From an uncultured Pseudomonadota bacterium (GTDB taxonomy: Bacteria; Pseudomonadota; Gammaproteobacteria; Steroidobacterales; Steroidobacteraceae), in contig CAIVYV010000085.1 in assembly GCA_903910215.1 (NCBI GenBank), forward strand, positions 1 to 13,552: DNA of 13,552 nucleotides. The letters run 5' to 3'. Under the pieces are notes generated by a model. The model saw only the letters and a program-made list of their open reading frames with translations. It was not told where the DNA came from and ran no database searches. Both the position numbers and the translations under genes were made by a program. Of this stretch, positions 1 through 8,506 are shown piece after piece. The stretch's first letter is position 1; every line of letters begins with the position of its first letter.

Positions 1-935
1 ATCGCTGTCACCAAGCGTTCGTAGGCGATGAACAGCAACGCCATGCCAGGCGCTTCGTAGATGCCGCGGCTTTTGGCCTCGATGATGCGATTCTCGATTT
101 GGTCACTCATGCCGAGACCATGGCGACCGCCGATGCGATTGGCTTCCTCAAATAGCGCGAGCGCATCAGAAAAGCGCTGACCATTCAGTGTGACGGGCTT
201 CCCTTGCTCGAAGCCGACGGTGCAGCGCTCGCGTTGGATCGTGACATCGTCACGCCAAAATGCCACGCCCATGATGGGCTGCACGATGTCGATGCCGCGC
301 TCGAGAAACTCCAGATCTTTGGCTTCGTGAGTCGCCCCGAGCAGATTCGAGTCGGTGGAGTACGCCTTTTCGGCACTTAAGCGGTAATCGAGTCCCGCTG
401 CTTGCAGATACGCCGACATCTCGGCGCGGCCGCCCAGCTCATCGATGAAACGTCGATCGAGCCACGGCTTGTAAATTCGCAGCTGCGGATTAGCGAGCAA
501 CCCATAACGATAAAAACGTTCTATATCGTTGCCCTTGTGAGTACTGCCGTCACCCCAAATGTGAACATCATCCTCGCGCATGGCTAGCACCAGCGCCGTA
601 CCCGTCACGGCACGCCCGAGTGGCGTGGTGTTGAAGTAGGTATTGCCAGCAGTCGAGATATGGAAAGCGCCGCATTGAATCGCTGCAATACCTTCATTCA
701 CGAGCTGCTGACGGCAATCGACGAGCCTTGCATGCACGGCGCCGAGTTCTTTCGCCTTGCGAGGAATTGCCTCGTAGTCAGTTTCGTCCGGTTGCCCGAG
801 ATGGGCGGTATACGCGCAAGGTAGCGCACCACGCGCACGCATCCAGTGGACCGCGGCGCTCGTATCGAGGCCACCGGAGAAGGCGATGCCGACTCGTTCG
901 CCTATCGGCAGGGATTGCAGAATGGTTGTGCTCAC
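1..935 (-). CDS. argG: argininosuccinate synthase, E. coli type (partial, 3' end outside window)
   Basis: This enzyme joins citrulline and aspartate, using ATP, to make argininosuccinate, the penultimate step of arginine synthesis in the cytoplasm. The first 311 codons are present and the frame is open to the left edge; the family is about 445 residues, so roughly the last third is missing. The N-terminal nucleotide-binding PP-loop SGGLDTS is at residues 20-26. Blocks typical of the E. coli-type enzyme follow: GQPDETDYEAIPRKA, AIQCGAFHISTAG, TYFNTTPLGRAVTGT, GDGSTHKGNDIERFYRYG, EKAYSTDSNLLGATHEAKD and HGLGMSDQIENRIIEAKSRG. The start must be the GTG at 935-933: an in-frame TAA lies at 947-945 with no other start codon between, and the protein then begins MSTTILQSLPIGERVGIAFSGG like E. 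coli ArgG. No strong ribosome binding site is visible. It is divergent from the terB-like gene, 43 bp away. Confidence 0.96.
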   Translation of the reverse strand, partial: MSTTILQSLPIGERVGIAFSGGLDTSAAVHWMRARGALPCAYTAHLGQPDETDYEAIPRKAKELGAVHARLVDCRQQLVNEGIAAIQCGAFHISTAGNTYFNTTPLGRAVTGTALVLAMREDDVHIWGDGSTHKGNDIERFYRYGLLANPQLRIYKPWLDRRFIDELGGRAEMSAYLQAAGLDYRLSAEKAYSTDSNLLGATHEAKDLEFLERGIDIVQPIMGVAFWRDDVTIQRERCTVGFEQGKPVTLNGQRFSDALALFEEANRIGGRHGLGMSDQIENRIIEAKSRGIYEAPGMALLFIAYERLVTA

Positions 936-966
936 ACGGACATCTTACCGAGGTTAACATGCGCCT

Positions 967-973
967 GAGGAGG
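967..973 (+). promoter_or_regulatory. strong ribosome binding site of the terB-like gene
   Basis: GAGGAGG lies 5 nt upstream of the ATG at 979 and matches the anti-Shine-Dalgarno sequence fully. It is the clearest ribosome binding site in the window and supports this small gene being real and well translated. Confidence 0.8.
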
Positions 974-978
974 CAGAG

Positions 979-1458
979 ATGCTCAAACACTGGCGAGAGT
1001 TATTCGACACGGTGCAGTCCGCGGTCGGCGGGACCGCGGAGCAGGACAACCATCGACTGCAATTGGCGACAGCGGTGCTGCTGATCGAAATCATGCAATC
1101 GGATTCCGGTGCCAGCGAGATCGAAGTCACCACCGTCGAGCGCTTGCTACGGGAGCGTTTTGATCTCACAGCGGATGAGCTCGCCGCATTGATGTCGCTC
1201 GCTCGCACGCGACAAGAAACCGCGCACGATCTGCACGCCTTTACTTCACAGTTACATGCCGCGTTCGACGCAACGGCGAAGCAACGAATAATGGAGATGT
1301 TCTGGCAGGTCGCTTATGCCGACGGCAAACTAGACGATCACGAGCACCATCTGATGCGCAAACTTGGCGACTTGCTGCACGTGGGTCACGCCGCGTTCAT
1401 CGGTACCAAGTTGCGAGCCGCGACCGCCCAAAAGATGAGCAGCGAACCCCCGGGCTGA
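979..1458 (+). CDS. TerB-family (tellurite-resistance TerB-like) protein
   Basis: A 159-residue, probably cytoplasmic, all-helical protein of the TerB-like family. Family members carry acidic helices thought to bind metal and are widely found outside tellurite operons, so a role in tellurite resistance should not be assumed. The C-terminal half shows the family pattern: a helix with FWQVAYADGKLDDHEHHLMRKLGDLL, whose acidic residues (D-G-x-L-D-x-x-E) are the recurrent TerB signature. A related acidic segment (SGASEIEVTTVERLLRERF) lies in the N-terminal half, suggesting a repeated architecture. There is no signal peptide or membrane segment. An excellent Shine-Dalgarno GAGGAGG at 967-973 sits 5 nt before the ATG and fixes the start. 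The gene stands alone: divergent from argG and tail to tail with gyrB, 8 bp apart, with no visible terminator between. No other ter genes are nearby. Confidence 0.85.
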   Translation: MLKHWRELFDTVQSAVGGTAEQDNHRLQLATAVLLIEIMQSDSGASEIEVTTVERLLRERFDLTADELAALMSLARTRQETAHDLHAFTSQLHAAFDATAKQRIMEMFWQVAYADGKLDDHEHHLMRKLGDLLHVGHAAFIGTKLRAATAQKMSSEPPG

Positions 1459-1466
1459 TTCGACTC

Positions 1467-3887
<2,421 letters not shown>

Positions 3888-3914
3888 GGAATAGCCCGGT
3901 TAACGGATGCCAAA

Positions 3915-4988
3915 TCATACCCGAAATACCCCTCCCTGTTCCACGTGAAACAGGTTTTCGGGCTCGCCAAAAAGGCGAAAATCTTTCTCGAGTGCAGTTA
4001 CAACGATCTGGGTGTCGAGACGTCGAACTCGACGAATGAAACGCTCCAACCGACTGTGATCGAGTTCAGCCGAGGGATCATCAAGCAGTACGGTTGGATG
4101 CAGATCGTGTTCGTGTTTGAGAAACTCGAGCTGGCACAGACTAAGGGTCACAGCAGCCAGTTTCTGTTGCCCGCGGGACAAGACCTCTCGAGCGGCTCTC
4201 CCCTTTACCCGGACGCTGATATCGGCTCGATGGGGTCCGACGGTTGTCGTTCGACGATCACGGTCGCGACTCGTGTTAGCGGCCAAGGTATCGCCTAAGG
4301 ATGCGCTTCGGTCCCAGCCCGGCAAAAAACCCAGTGAGACTTCGAGCCCCACCAAGTCCTCGACCATTTCTGTCCAGTACGGTAGCAAGGCGGTGAGAAC
4401 TCGCTCTCGAGCGGCTGTTAGAGTCTCGCCTTCCCGCGCCAATTCCTCATCCCAGATGGAAACGGGTGCGGAACCAGTCTTCAAGGCTGCATTTCGTTGA
4501 AGCAAGGCGCGCTGGTAGCGGCTCCAGGCCGATGCGAAACCAGGTTCCACGTGGAACACCGCCCAATCCAACCAACGCCGGCGGCGGGTCGAGCTGTCTT
4601 CGATCAGCTTATGAGCGTCTGGATCAATGATCTGCGTAGGGAACGCCAGGGCTAATTCCGACAAACTGCGAATACTGCTACCGTTGAGACGCCCAGCCGT
4701 CGCAGAACGGTGATCGCCGCCTTTCCGGACTTCTACCCCGAGCGCATGAGAACCTAAGGGGTAAGTCACCTTGCCAACAACCCGGCATAGACCCTGCCCA
4801 TGGCGAATCAGGCGTTCATTCAGGCGCGTGCGAAATGATCGACCCCGACCGAGTAGGTAAATCGCTTCCAGGATCGAGGTTTTGCCGGCGCCATTGGCGC
4901 CGTACAGCAAGGTGGTGCCGGGACTAAGGTTTAGTTCGGCATTATCGATGCAGCGGAGATCCTGGACGGTCAGCTCCGCCAAAGCCAT
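3915..4988 (-). CDS. recF: DNA replication and repair protein RecF
   Basis: SMC-like ABC ATPase that, with RecO and RecR, helps load RecA at gaps in DNA and protects stalled forks. At 357 residues it matches the E. coli length exactly. Walker A GANGAGKTS is at residues 30-38, followed by ILEAIYLLGRGRSFRT. The conserved DWAVFHVEPGF segment is near residue 141-151. The ABC signature LSRGQQK is at 270-276 and Walker B TVLLDDPSAELD begins at 299, where the family more often reads DDVASELD. The ATG at 4988 lies 6 bp after the dnaN stop, so translation is probably coupled. The gene contains two parS-like palindromes (around 4544-4557 and 3937-3952), both read as Phe-His-Val-Glu, at residues 145-148 and 347-350. 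The second is only eight codons before the stop. Confidence 0.98.
   Translation of the reverse strand: MALAELTVQDLRCIDNAELNLSPGTTLLYGANGAGKTSILEAIYLLGRGRSFRTRLNERLIRHGQGLCRVVGKVTYPLGSHALGVEVRKGGDHRSATAGRLNGSSIRSLSELALAFPTQIIDPDAHKLIEDSSTRRRRWLDWAVFHVEPGFASAWSRYQRALLQRNAALKTGSAPVSIWDEELAREGETLTAARERVLTALLPYWTEMVEDLVGLEVSLGFLPGWDRSASLGDTLAANTSRDRDRRTTTVGPHRADISVRVKGRAAREVLSRGQQKLAAVTLSLCQLEFLKHEHDLHPTVLLDDPSAELDHSRLERFIRRVRRLDTQIVVTALEKDFRLFGEPENLFHVEQGGVFRV
3937..3952. other. parS-like centromere site (recF 3' end)
   Basis: TGTTCCACGTGAAACA is a near-perfect inverted repeat centred on CACGTG. It combines the two known chromosomal half-sites (TGTTCCAC as in Pseudomonas, GTGAAACA as in the Bacillus-type consensus). 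Symmetry continues outward to CCTG...CAGG (3935-3954), leaving one mismatched pair in 20 bp. Chromosomal ParB binds such 16-bp sites and they cluster near oriC. The sequence match and the location are direct observations; ParB binding is inferred. No parA or parB gene is in the window. Confidence 0.85.
4544..4557. other. parS-like centromere site (inside recF)
   Basis: GTTCCACGTGGAAC is a perfect 14-bp palindrome, identical to the core of the Pseudomonas-type chromosomal parS sequence; the flanking bases (4543 G, 4558 A) do not pair. It lies about 600 bp from the second site in the same gene. It is read on the minus strand as Val-Phe-His-Val-Glu-Pro of RecF. Confidence 0.85.
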
Positions 4989-4994
4989 GAACGA

Positions 4995-6092
4995 TCAGAG
5001 CCTCATGGGCATCACGACATACTTGGCACCATCGGCTTCGGCAGCGGTGATCAGACAGCTGCTATTGGCGTCGGTAAGCGCAAAGTTGACGTGTTCAGTA
5101 TCGATCGCGGAGAGCGCCTCGAGCAAATAGGTCACATTGAATCCGATCTCGATTTCCTCGCCGCTGTAGCTGACTTCCAGTTGATCTTCCGCTTCTTCCT
5201 GTTCGGGATTGTGCGCTTGGAGCGTCAGCAGGTTCGGCTTGATGTTGAGACGAATCCCTCGATACTTTTCGTTCGACAAAATCGCCGTACGTTGCAAACT
5301 CTGACGCAAAATACCGCGATCTGCGTCGATCACGCGATTAGCGTTACTCGGAATCACTCGACTGTACTCCGGGAAACGACCGTCAATCAGCTTCGATGTA
5401 AAGCGAATGTCGCCGATCTGGCAGCGAACGTGATTGGTTCCGATCGAAAACTCAACCTCTCCCTCATCACCTAGCATACGTTGCAGCTCGAGAACGCCTT
5501 TACGCGGCAAAATGACTTGCTGCTTACCCGTCACTCGCTCGGTCAACGTCGTTTCACACAACGCCAGACGATGTCCGTCGGTGGCGACGGCGCGCAATTT
5601 GCCCCCTTCGGACTCGAGCAACATGCCGTTGAGGTAGTAGCGGACATCTTGTTGCGCCATCGAGAAGTGTGTTTTGTCGATCAACCGACGGAACGCCGTT
5701 TGCGGCAGCTTCAAGACTTGCTGCGGATTGATCTCATCGACCACCGGGAACTCCGCCGCCGGCAGCGTCGAGAGCGTGAACCGGCTGCGACCCGCGCGCA
5801 CCACCACACGATCTGCCTCGCTCGCGAGCGTTACTGACACCCCTTCAGGCAGCGATCGCAAGATATCGAGCAATTTACGACCCGGGACAGTGATGTCGCC
5901 AGGAGCGCCTACTGTGATCGTCACTGCGCTGACAAGCTCTACCTCGAGGTCCGTTCCGGTCACGCTCAAGCGATTGTTGCGCGCACTGAGCAAGACATTG
6001 GAAAGCACCGGCATGGTCTGACGCCGTTCGACCACTCCGATCACGTTTTGGACCGGTCCGAGAATCTCTTCGCGAGTGGCTGTGACTTTCAT
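4995..6092 (-). CDS. dnaN: DNA polymerase III beta subunit (sliding clamp)
   Basis: Ring-shaped homodimeric processivity clamp that tethers DNA polymerase III and other partners to DNA. The 365 residues (E. coli 366) make up three clamp-fold domains. Recognisable blocks are the N-terminal MKVTATREEILGPVQNVIGVVERRQTMPVLSNVLL, SMAQQDVRYYLNGMLLE and VATDGHRLALCE in domain 2, FPEYSRVIPSN and LSNEKYRGIRL at the domain 2-3 region, and the C-terminal YVVMPMRL that helps line the partner-binding pocket. The ATG at 6092 matches the family N-terminus. It is the first gene of the probable dnaN-recF-gyrB operon (gaps 6 and 27 bp) and is separated from dnaA by 199 bp, so it could have its own promoter there. 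Confidence 0.99.
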   Translation of the reverse strand: MKVTATREEILGPVQNVIGVVERRQTMPVLSNVLLSARNNRLSVTGTDLEVELVSAVTITVGAPGDITVPGRKLLDILRSLPEGVSVTLASEADRVVVRAGRSRFTLSTLPAAEFPVVDEINPQQVLKLPQTAFRRLIDKTHFSMAQQDVRYYLNGMLLESEGGKLRAVATDGHRLALCETTLTERVTGKQQVILPRKGVLELQRMLGDEGEVEFSIGTNHVRCQIGDIRFTSKLIDGRFPEYSRVIPSNANRVIDADRGILRQSLQRTAILSNEKYRGIRLNIKPNLLTLQAHNPEQEEAEDQLEVSYSGEEIEIGFNVTYLLEALSAIDTEHVNFALTDANSSCLITAAEADGAKYVVMPMRL

Positions 6093-6130
6093 ATATAGGT
6101 TTTAAAGATTTAAGAATTCAGATAGTTGTG

Positions 6131-6136
6131 TTTATA
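6131..6136 (-). promoter_or_regulatory. possible -10 element for dnaN
   Basis: On the minus strand TATAAA lies 38 bp before the dnaN ATG. At a 17-bp spacing the upstream hexamer is TTTTCC, a poor -35. The DnaA-box-like site falls inside that spacer, which would suit DnaA control. Weakly supported. Confidence 0.3.
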
Positions 6137-6141
6137 GGCAC

Positions 6142-6150
6142 TGTGGATAT
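6142..6150 (-). promoter_or_regulatory. DnaA box-like site upstream of dnaN
   Basis: On the minus strand it reads ATATCCACA, one mismatch from TTATCCACA. The same 10-mer CTGTGGATAT recurs upstream of dnaA at 7696-7705. It lies beside the AT-rich segment and just upstream of a possible -10 hexamer TATAAA (minus strand, 6136-6131). Confidence 0.55.
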
Positions 6151-6291
6151 GCGGAAAACCCAAATAACTCTCGATAAATCATGGTTTTGCGACCAATCTG
6201 CTTGTGTATGGGCGCGCGCATATCCGACGAATTCCCTGTGTGTCGATTGTGAATGATTTTCGCCTTCGAAAACATCCACAACTTATGAACT

Positions 6292-7632
6292 TCAACCTGT
6301 CAGGGTTCTCAACAGGTTTGAATAATCTTCCGAGACGCGTTGTTCCGTTTCTCGCAGCGCTTTAATACGCCGACAAGCATGCAGAACGGTCGTGTGATCT
6401 CTGCCCCCGAATGCATCGCCGATCTCAGGCAGGCTGTGTTGCGTGAGCTCCTTGGCAAGCGCCATCGCAATTTGCCGCGGTCTGGCAACCGAGCGACTGC
6501 GACGTTCAGACAATAGGTCAGAAACGCGAACCTTGAAGTAATCGGCTACGGTTTTCTGGATGTTCTCAATCGTGATCAGACGCGCCTGCAACGACAATAA
6601 ATCTTTGAGCGCTTCCTTCGCAAAATCGACGGTGATGGCTTGTCCGGTGAATCGCGCGTTGGCAATGACGCGACGCAACGCGCCTTCCAACTCACGTACG
6701 TTCGAGCGAATTCGCTTGGCGATGAACAGAGCGACTTCTTGCGAAATCGTCACACCTGCTGCCTCGCCTTTGCTGATCAAAATTGCCGCGCAGGTTTCGA
6801 GTTCCGGTGGCTCGATCGCAACGGTCAATCCCCAGCCAAAGCGGGATTTCAGGCGTTCTTCGAGTCCATCGACTTCCTTCGGATAACGATCGCAGGTCAA
6901 GATAACCTGTTGCTGACCTTCGAGCAGTGCGTTGAAGGTATGAAAGAACTCTTCTTGCGAGCGCTCTTTTCCAGCGAAAAACTGAATGTCGTCGATCAGC
7001 AGCGCATCTAGTGAGCGATACGCTGCCTTGAATTCGTTCATCTGATTGTGCTGCAGCGCTTTGACCATATCGCTGACGAAGCGCTCAGAGTGAACGTAGG
7101 CGATCCGCGCGTCGGGCTTACGCGCGAGGATGGCGTGACCGACAGCGTGCATCAAATGGGTTTTGCCGAGCCCGACCCCGCCATAAATGAATAGCGGGTT
7201 GTAAGCCTTTCCCGGATTCTCCCCCACCTGTTGAGCCGCAGCCTTGGCGAGCTGATTGCTTTTGCCGACGACGAAAGTGTCGAAAGTGGAATCCGGATTC
7301 AGCCGAGCGCCGACGATCAGGCCGGCAGGCCTCGATGTCGGCAGCGGCGTCAGCGACGAGGTCGGTGGATTCACCGGCTCCGCTTCGGGTTTCGCACCGA
7401 CCTGCACGGTGACGATAGGCGCCTGTCCAGGCATGGCGTTTTGCAACCAAACACCGATTCTCGGCAACAGATTGGCGTTAACCCAATCGACGACGAACCG
7501 GTTCGGGGCCAGCAACTTTAACGAGCCATCACCCTCGATCGCCTGTAAAGGGCGAACCCAGGTGTTGAATTGTGCTTCAGGGAGCTCGCTTTCCAGCGCT
7601 TGCGCGCAGCGAGCCCACAGCGAGTGGTCCAA
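6292..7632 (-). CDS. dnaA: chromosomal replication initiator protein DnaA
   Basis: AAA+ ATPase that binds DnaA boxes, unwinds oriC and recruits the replicative helicase; it also acts as a transcription factor. I place the start at the TTG at 7632-7630. This gives LDHSLWARCAQALESELPEAQFNTWVRPLQ, aligning residue for residue with E. coli VSLSLWQQC, and the codon is preceded by CAGG with a 7-nt spacing. The product is 446 residues (E. coli 467). Domain I spans about 1-80, with a short Pro-rich linker to about 110. Walker A GGVGLGKT is at 151-158 and Walker B LLIDDIQF at 211-218. The C-terminal box-recognition signature GGRDHTTVLHACRRI is near 409-423. No in-frame ATG exists near the family start. 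The much longer frame reaching 7929 would run antisense through rpmH and is not credible. The gene is divergent from rpmH. Confidence 0.95.
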   Translation of the reverse strand: MDHSLWARCAQALESELPEAQFNTWVRPLQAIEGDGSLKLLAPNRFVVDWVNANLLPRIGVWLQNAMPGQAPIVTVQVGAKPEAEPVNPPTSSLTPLPTSRPAGLIVGARLNPDSTFDTFVVGKSNQLAKAAAQQVGENPGKAYNPLFIYGGVGLGKTHLMHAVGHAILARKPDARIAYVHSERFVSDMVKALQHNQMNEFKAAYRSLDALLIDDIQFFAGKERSQEEFFHTFNALLEGQQQVILTCDRYPKEVDGLEERLKSRFGWGLTVAIEPPELETCAAILISKGEAAGVTISQEVALFIAKRIRSNVRELEGALRRVIANARFTGQAITVDFAKEALKDLLSLQARLITIENIQKTVADYFKVRVSDLLSERRSRSVARPRQIAMALAKELTQHSLPEIGDAFGGRDHTTVLHACRRIKALRETEQRVSEDYSNLLRTLTG

Positions 7633-7643
7633 GCGCCAACCTG
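7630..7643 (-). promoter_or_regulatory. TTG start and ribosome binding site of dnaA
   Basis: On the minus strand the sequence reads CAGG, seven bases, then TTG (7632-7630). This decides the start because it is the only initiation codon giving the conserved SLW N-terminus at the usual spacing. Another in-frame TTG near 7689 would add about 19 residues with no family similarity. Confidence 0.6.
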
Positions 7644-7676
7644 CCTGTTGAGATGAATCGGTAAGGGGATGGAGAG

Positions 7677-7682
7677 AATATA
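7677..7682 (-). promoter_or_regulatory. possible -10 element for dnaA
   Basis: On the minus strand TATATT lies 44 bp before the TTG start. No good -35 is present at 17 bp. The DnaA-box-like site 7697-7705 is about where the -35 region would be, which would allow autoregulation by DnaA, as known in E. coli. Confidence 0.4.
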
Positions 7683-7696
7683 CCGGCAACCGTGCC

Positions 7697-7705
7697 TGTG
7701 GATAT
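7697..7705 (-). promoter_or_regulatory. DnaA box-like site between dnaA and rpmH
   Basis: The plus strand reads TGTGGATAT (minus strand ATATCCACA), one mismatch from the consensus box and identical, with its preceding C, to the site at 6142-6150. It lies between the possible dnaA -10 and the rpmH -35. Confidence 0.55.
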
Positions 7706-7717
7706 CTCGGATTTGGC

Positions 7718-7746
7718 TTGACACTCGCAGTGCCTCTGCTTAACCT
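7718..7746 (+). promoter_or_regulatory. sigma-70-type promoter of rpmH
   Basis: A perfect -35 TTGACA (7718-7723) is followed, after 17 bp, by TAACCT (7741-7746), which keeps the key first, second and last bases of a -10. It lies 27 bp before the rpmH ATG and probably drives the rpmH-rnpA-yidD-yidC-mnmE block. Confidence 0.6.
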
Positions 7747-7773
7747 CTGCGGCCTTTTTTCGGTGACGCCAGC

Positions 7774-7908
7774 ATGAAACGCACCTATCAACCTAGCAAA
7801 GTCCGTCGCGCCCGAACCCACGGTTTCCGTGCCCGTATGGCCACGGCCAACGGTCGTAAAATCCTGTCGCGTCGTCGCGCCAAGGGTCGCAAGAAGCTGA
7901 TCCCCTGA
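7774..7908 (+). CDS. rpmH: 50S ribosomal protein L34
   Basis: Small, very basic protein of the large ribosomal subunit. The 44 residues read MKRTYQPSKVRRARTHGF followed by RARMATANGRKILSRRRAK and end GRKKLIP, the diagnostic L34 pattern. The ATG at 7774 is the family start. It is the first gene of the plus-strand block and lies 29 bp before rnpA; this pairing is near-universal in bacteria. It is divergent from dnaA across a 141-bp promoter region. Confidence 0.98.
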   Translation: MKRTYQPSKVRRARTHGFRARMATANGRKILSRRRAKGRKKLIP

Positions 7909-7937
7909 TCCGGGACGCCTCGCCGGCACCTGTTCGG

Positions 7938-8297
7938 TTGCGGTTTCCTGCCGCCAACCGCGTTCTCCGTAAAGTCGACTTCGAATCTGCCTACCGGCAG
8001 GGGCGTCGCTACGGAAACCCCTTACTCAGTTTAGTTATCCGGAAAGCCGCCACTGGCGGTCCGCGGCTTGGTATGGCCGTTGCTGCAAAAACCGTCGGAA
8101 ATGCCGTCGCCCGTAACAGACTTCGTCGCATAATCCGCGAGTCGTTTCGACATGCTCAGCATCGACTACCGGCGGCCGACTACATCATCGGCGCACGAGC
8201 GGCCGTGCGAGGTGCGTCGGCACAATCGATACGCGAGAGTCTCGAGGGTCTTTGGACACAGGCAGCAAAATCATGCGCCGCATCCTCCGTGCCCTAG
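7938..8297 (+). CDS. rnpA: ribonuclease P protein component
   Basis: Protein cofactor of RNase P, which helps the catalytic RNA remove 5' leaders from precursor tRNAs. It has 119 residues and is basic. It begins LRFPAANRVLRKVDFESAYRQGRR. The signature RNR motif RNRLRRIIRESFR is at 59-71, then DYIIGARAAV. The start is a TTG at 7938; no ATG or GTG precedes it in frame after the rpmH stop, and it places the conserved F-P-x-x-x-R-L/V-L segment at the N-terminus as in E. coli. The ribosome binding site is weak, so coupling to rpmH translation is likely. The 3' end overlaps yidD by 25 bp. Confidence 0.95.
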   Translation: MRFPAANRVLRKVDFESAYRQGRRYGNPLLSLVIRKAATGGPRLGMAVAAKTVGNAVARNRLRRIIRESFRHAQHRLPAADYIIGARAAVRGASAQSIRESLEGLWTQAAKSCAASSVP

Positions 8298-8506
8298 TTC
8301 GAGCGTATCAACTCATCGTGAGCCCGTTATTGGGACCGCGGTGCCGTTTCTATCCGACTTGTTCGCATTACGCTCTCGAAGCTCTCGAGACGCATGGTGC
8401 GCTGCGGGGCAGCTGGTTGACTCTCAAACGAGTCGGTCGTTGCCATCCTTTTTGTGAAGGCGGTTACGATCCCGTTCCGCCACGTTTAGAGAAGAGATCG
8501 ACGTGA
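8273..8506 (+). CDS. yidD: membrane protein insertion efficiency factor YidD
   Basis: Small membrane-associated protein that assists YidC-dependent insertion of inner-membrane proteins. The 77 residues begin MRRILRALVRAYQLIVSPLLGPRCRFYPTCSHYALEALETHG and end with the conserved GRCHPFCEGGYDPVP. Invariant cysteines are at 24 and 30 and in the GRCHPFC segment; the N-terminus is amphipathic. I chose the ATG at 8273, which matches the family start; an in-frame TTG at 8252 would add seven residues (MDTGSKI) with no family match. The gene overlaps the end of rnpA by 25 bp and the yidC start by 4 bp (GTGA), indicating translational coupling. Confidence 0.95.
   Translation: MRRILRALVRAYQLIVSPLLGPRCRFYPTCSHYALEALETHGALRGSWLTLKRVGRCHPFCEGGYDPVPPRLEKRST

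Larger units (their letters stand above)
6093..6291. other. dnaA-dnaN intergenic region, candidate origin element
   Basis: This is the longest non-coding gap. From 6091 to about 6136 the sequence is strongly AT-rich (runs such as ATATATAG, TTTTAAAGATTTAAGAATT), unlike the surrounding GC-rich DNA, and could be a duplex-unwinding element. Next to it is a DnaA-box-like TGTGGATAT at 6142-6150 (one mismatch to TGTGGATAA). Weaker ones are at 6248-6256 (TGTGAATGA) and 6272-6280 (ACATCCACA). I see no GATC in the region, so it does not look like an E. coli-type Dam/SeqA-controlled origin. Calling it oriC is inference; the rpmH-dnaA gap is the alternative. Confidence 0.5.
7633..7773. other. dnaA-rpmH divergent promoter region
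   Basis: This 141-bp gap separates the two divergent gene blocks. It holds a probable rpmH promoter (plus strand), a possible dnaA -10 (minus strand) and one DnaA-box-like site at 7697-7705. In Pseudomonas the equivalent region acts as the replication origin (established knowledge). Here the single visible box and lack of a marked AT-rich tract make that uncertain, although transcription on both sides points away from it. Confidence 0.5.

Noticed and set aside
728..1084. 118-codon plus-strand frame across the argG start
   Set aside because: Arg/Ser-rich frame antisense to argG and then out of frame with the terB-like gene, whose ribosome binding site and family match are strong.
1374..1385. 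CACGTG at about 1379 and at about 12904 as further parS sites
   Set aside because: The flanking bases do not form the GTTCCAC or GTTTCAC half-sites; only the central hexamer matches.
3964..3982. Hairpin TCGCC-AAAAA-GGCGA near the recF end as a terminator
   Set aside because: Stem of only 5 bp inside the coding sequence, and on the recF strand no U-run follows it; gyrB downstream appears to be in the same operon.
7633..7929. Long N-terminal extension of DnaA to an apparent start at 7929
   Set aside because: It would run antisense through all of rpmH and into the rpmH-rnpA gap, has no DnaA similarity, and the family N-terminus begins exactly at the TTG at 7632.
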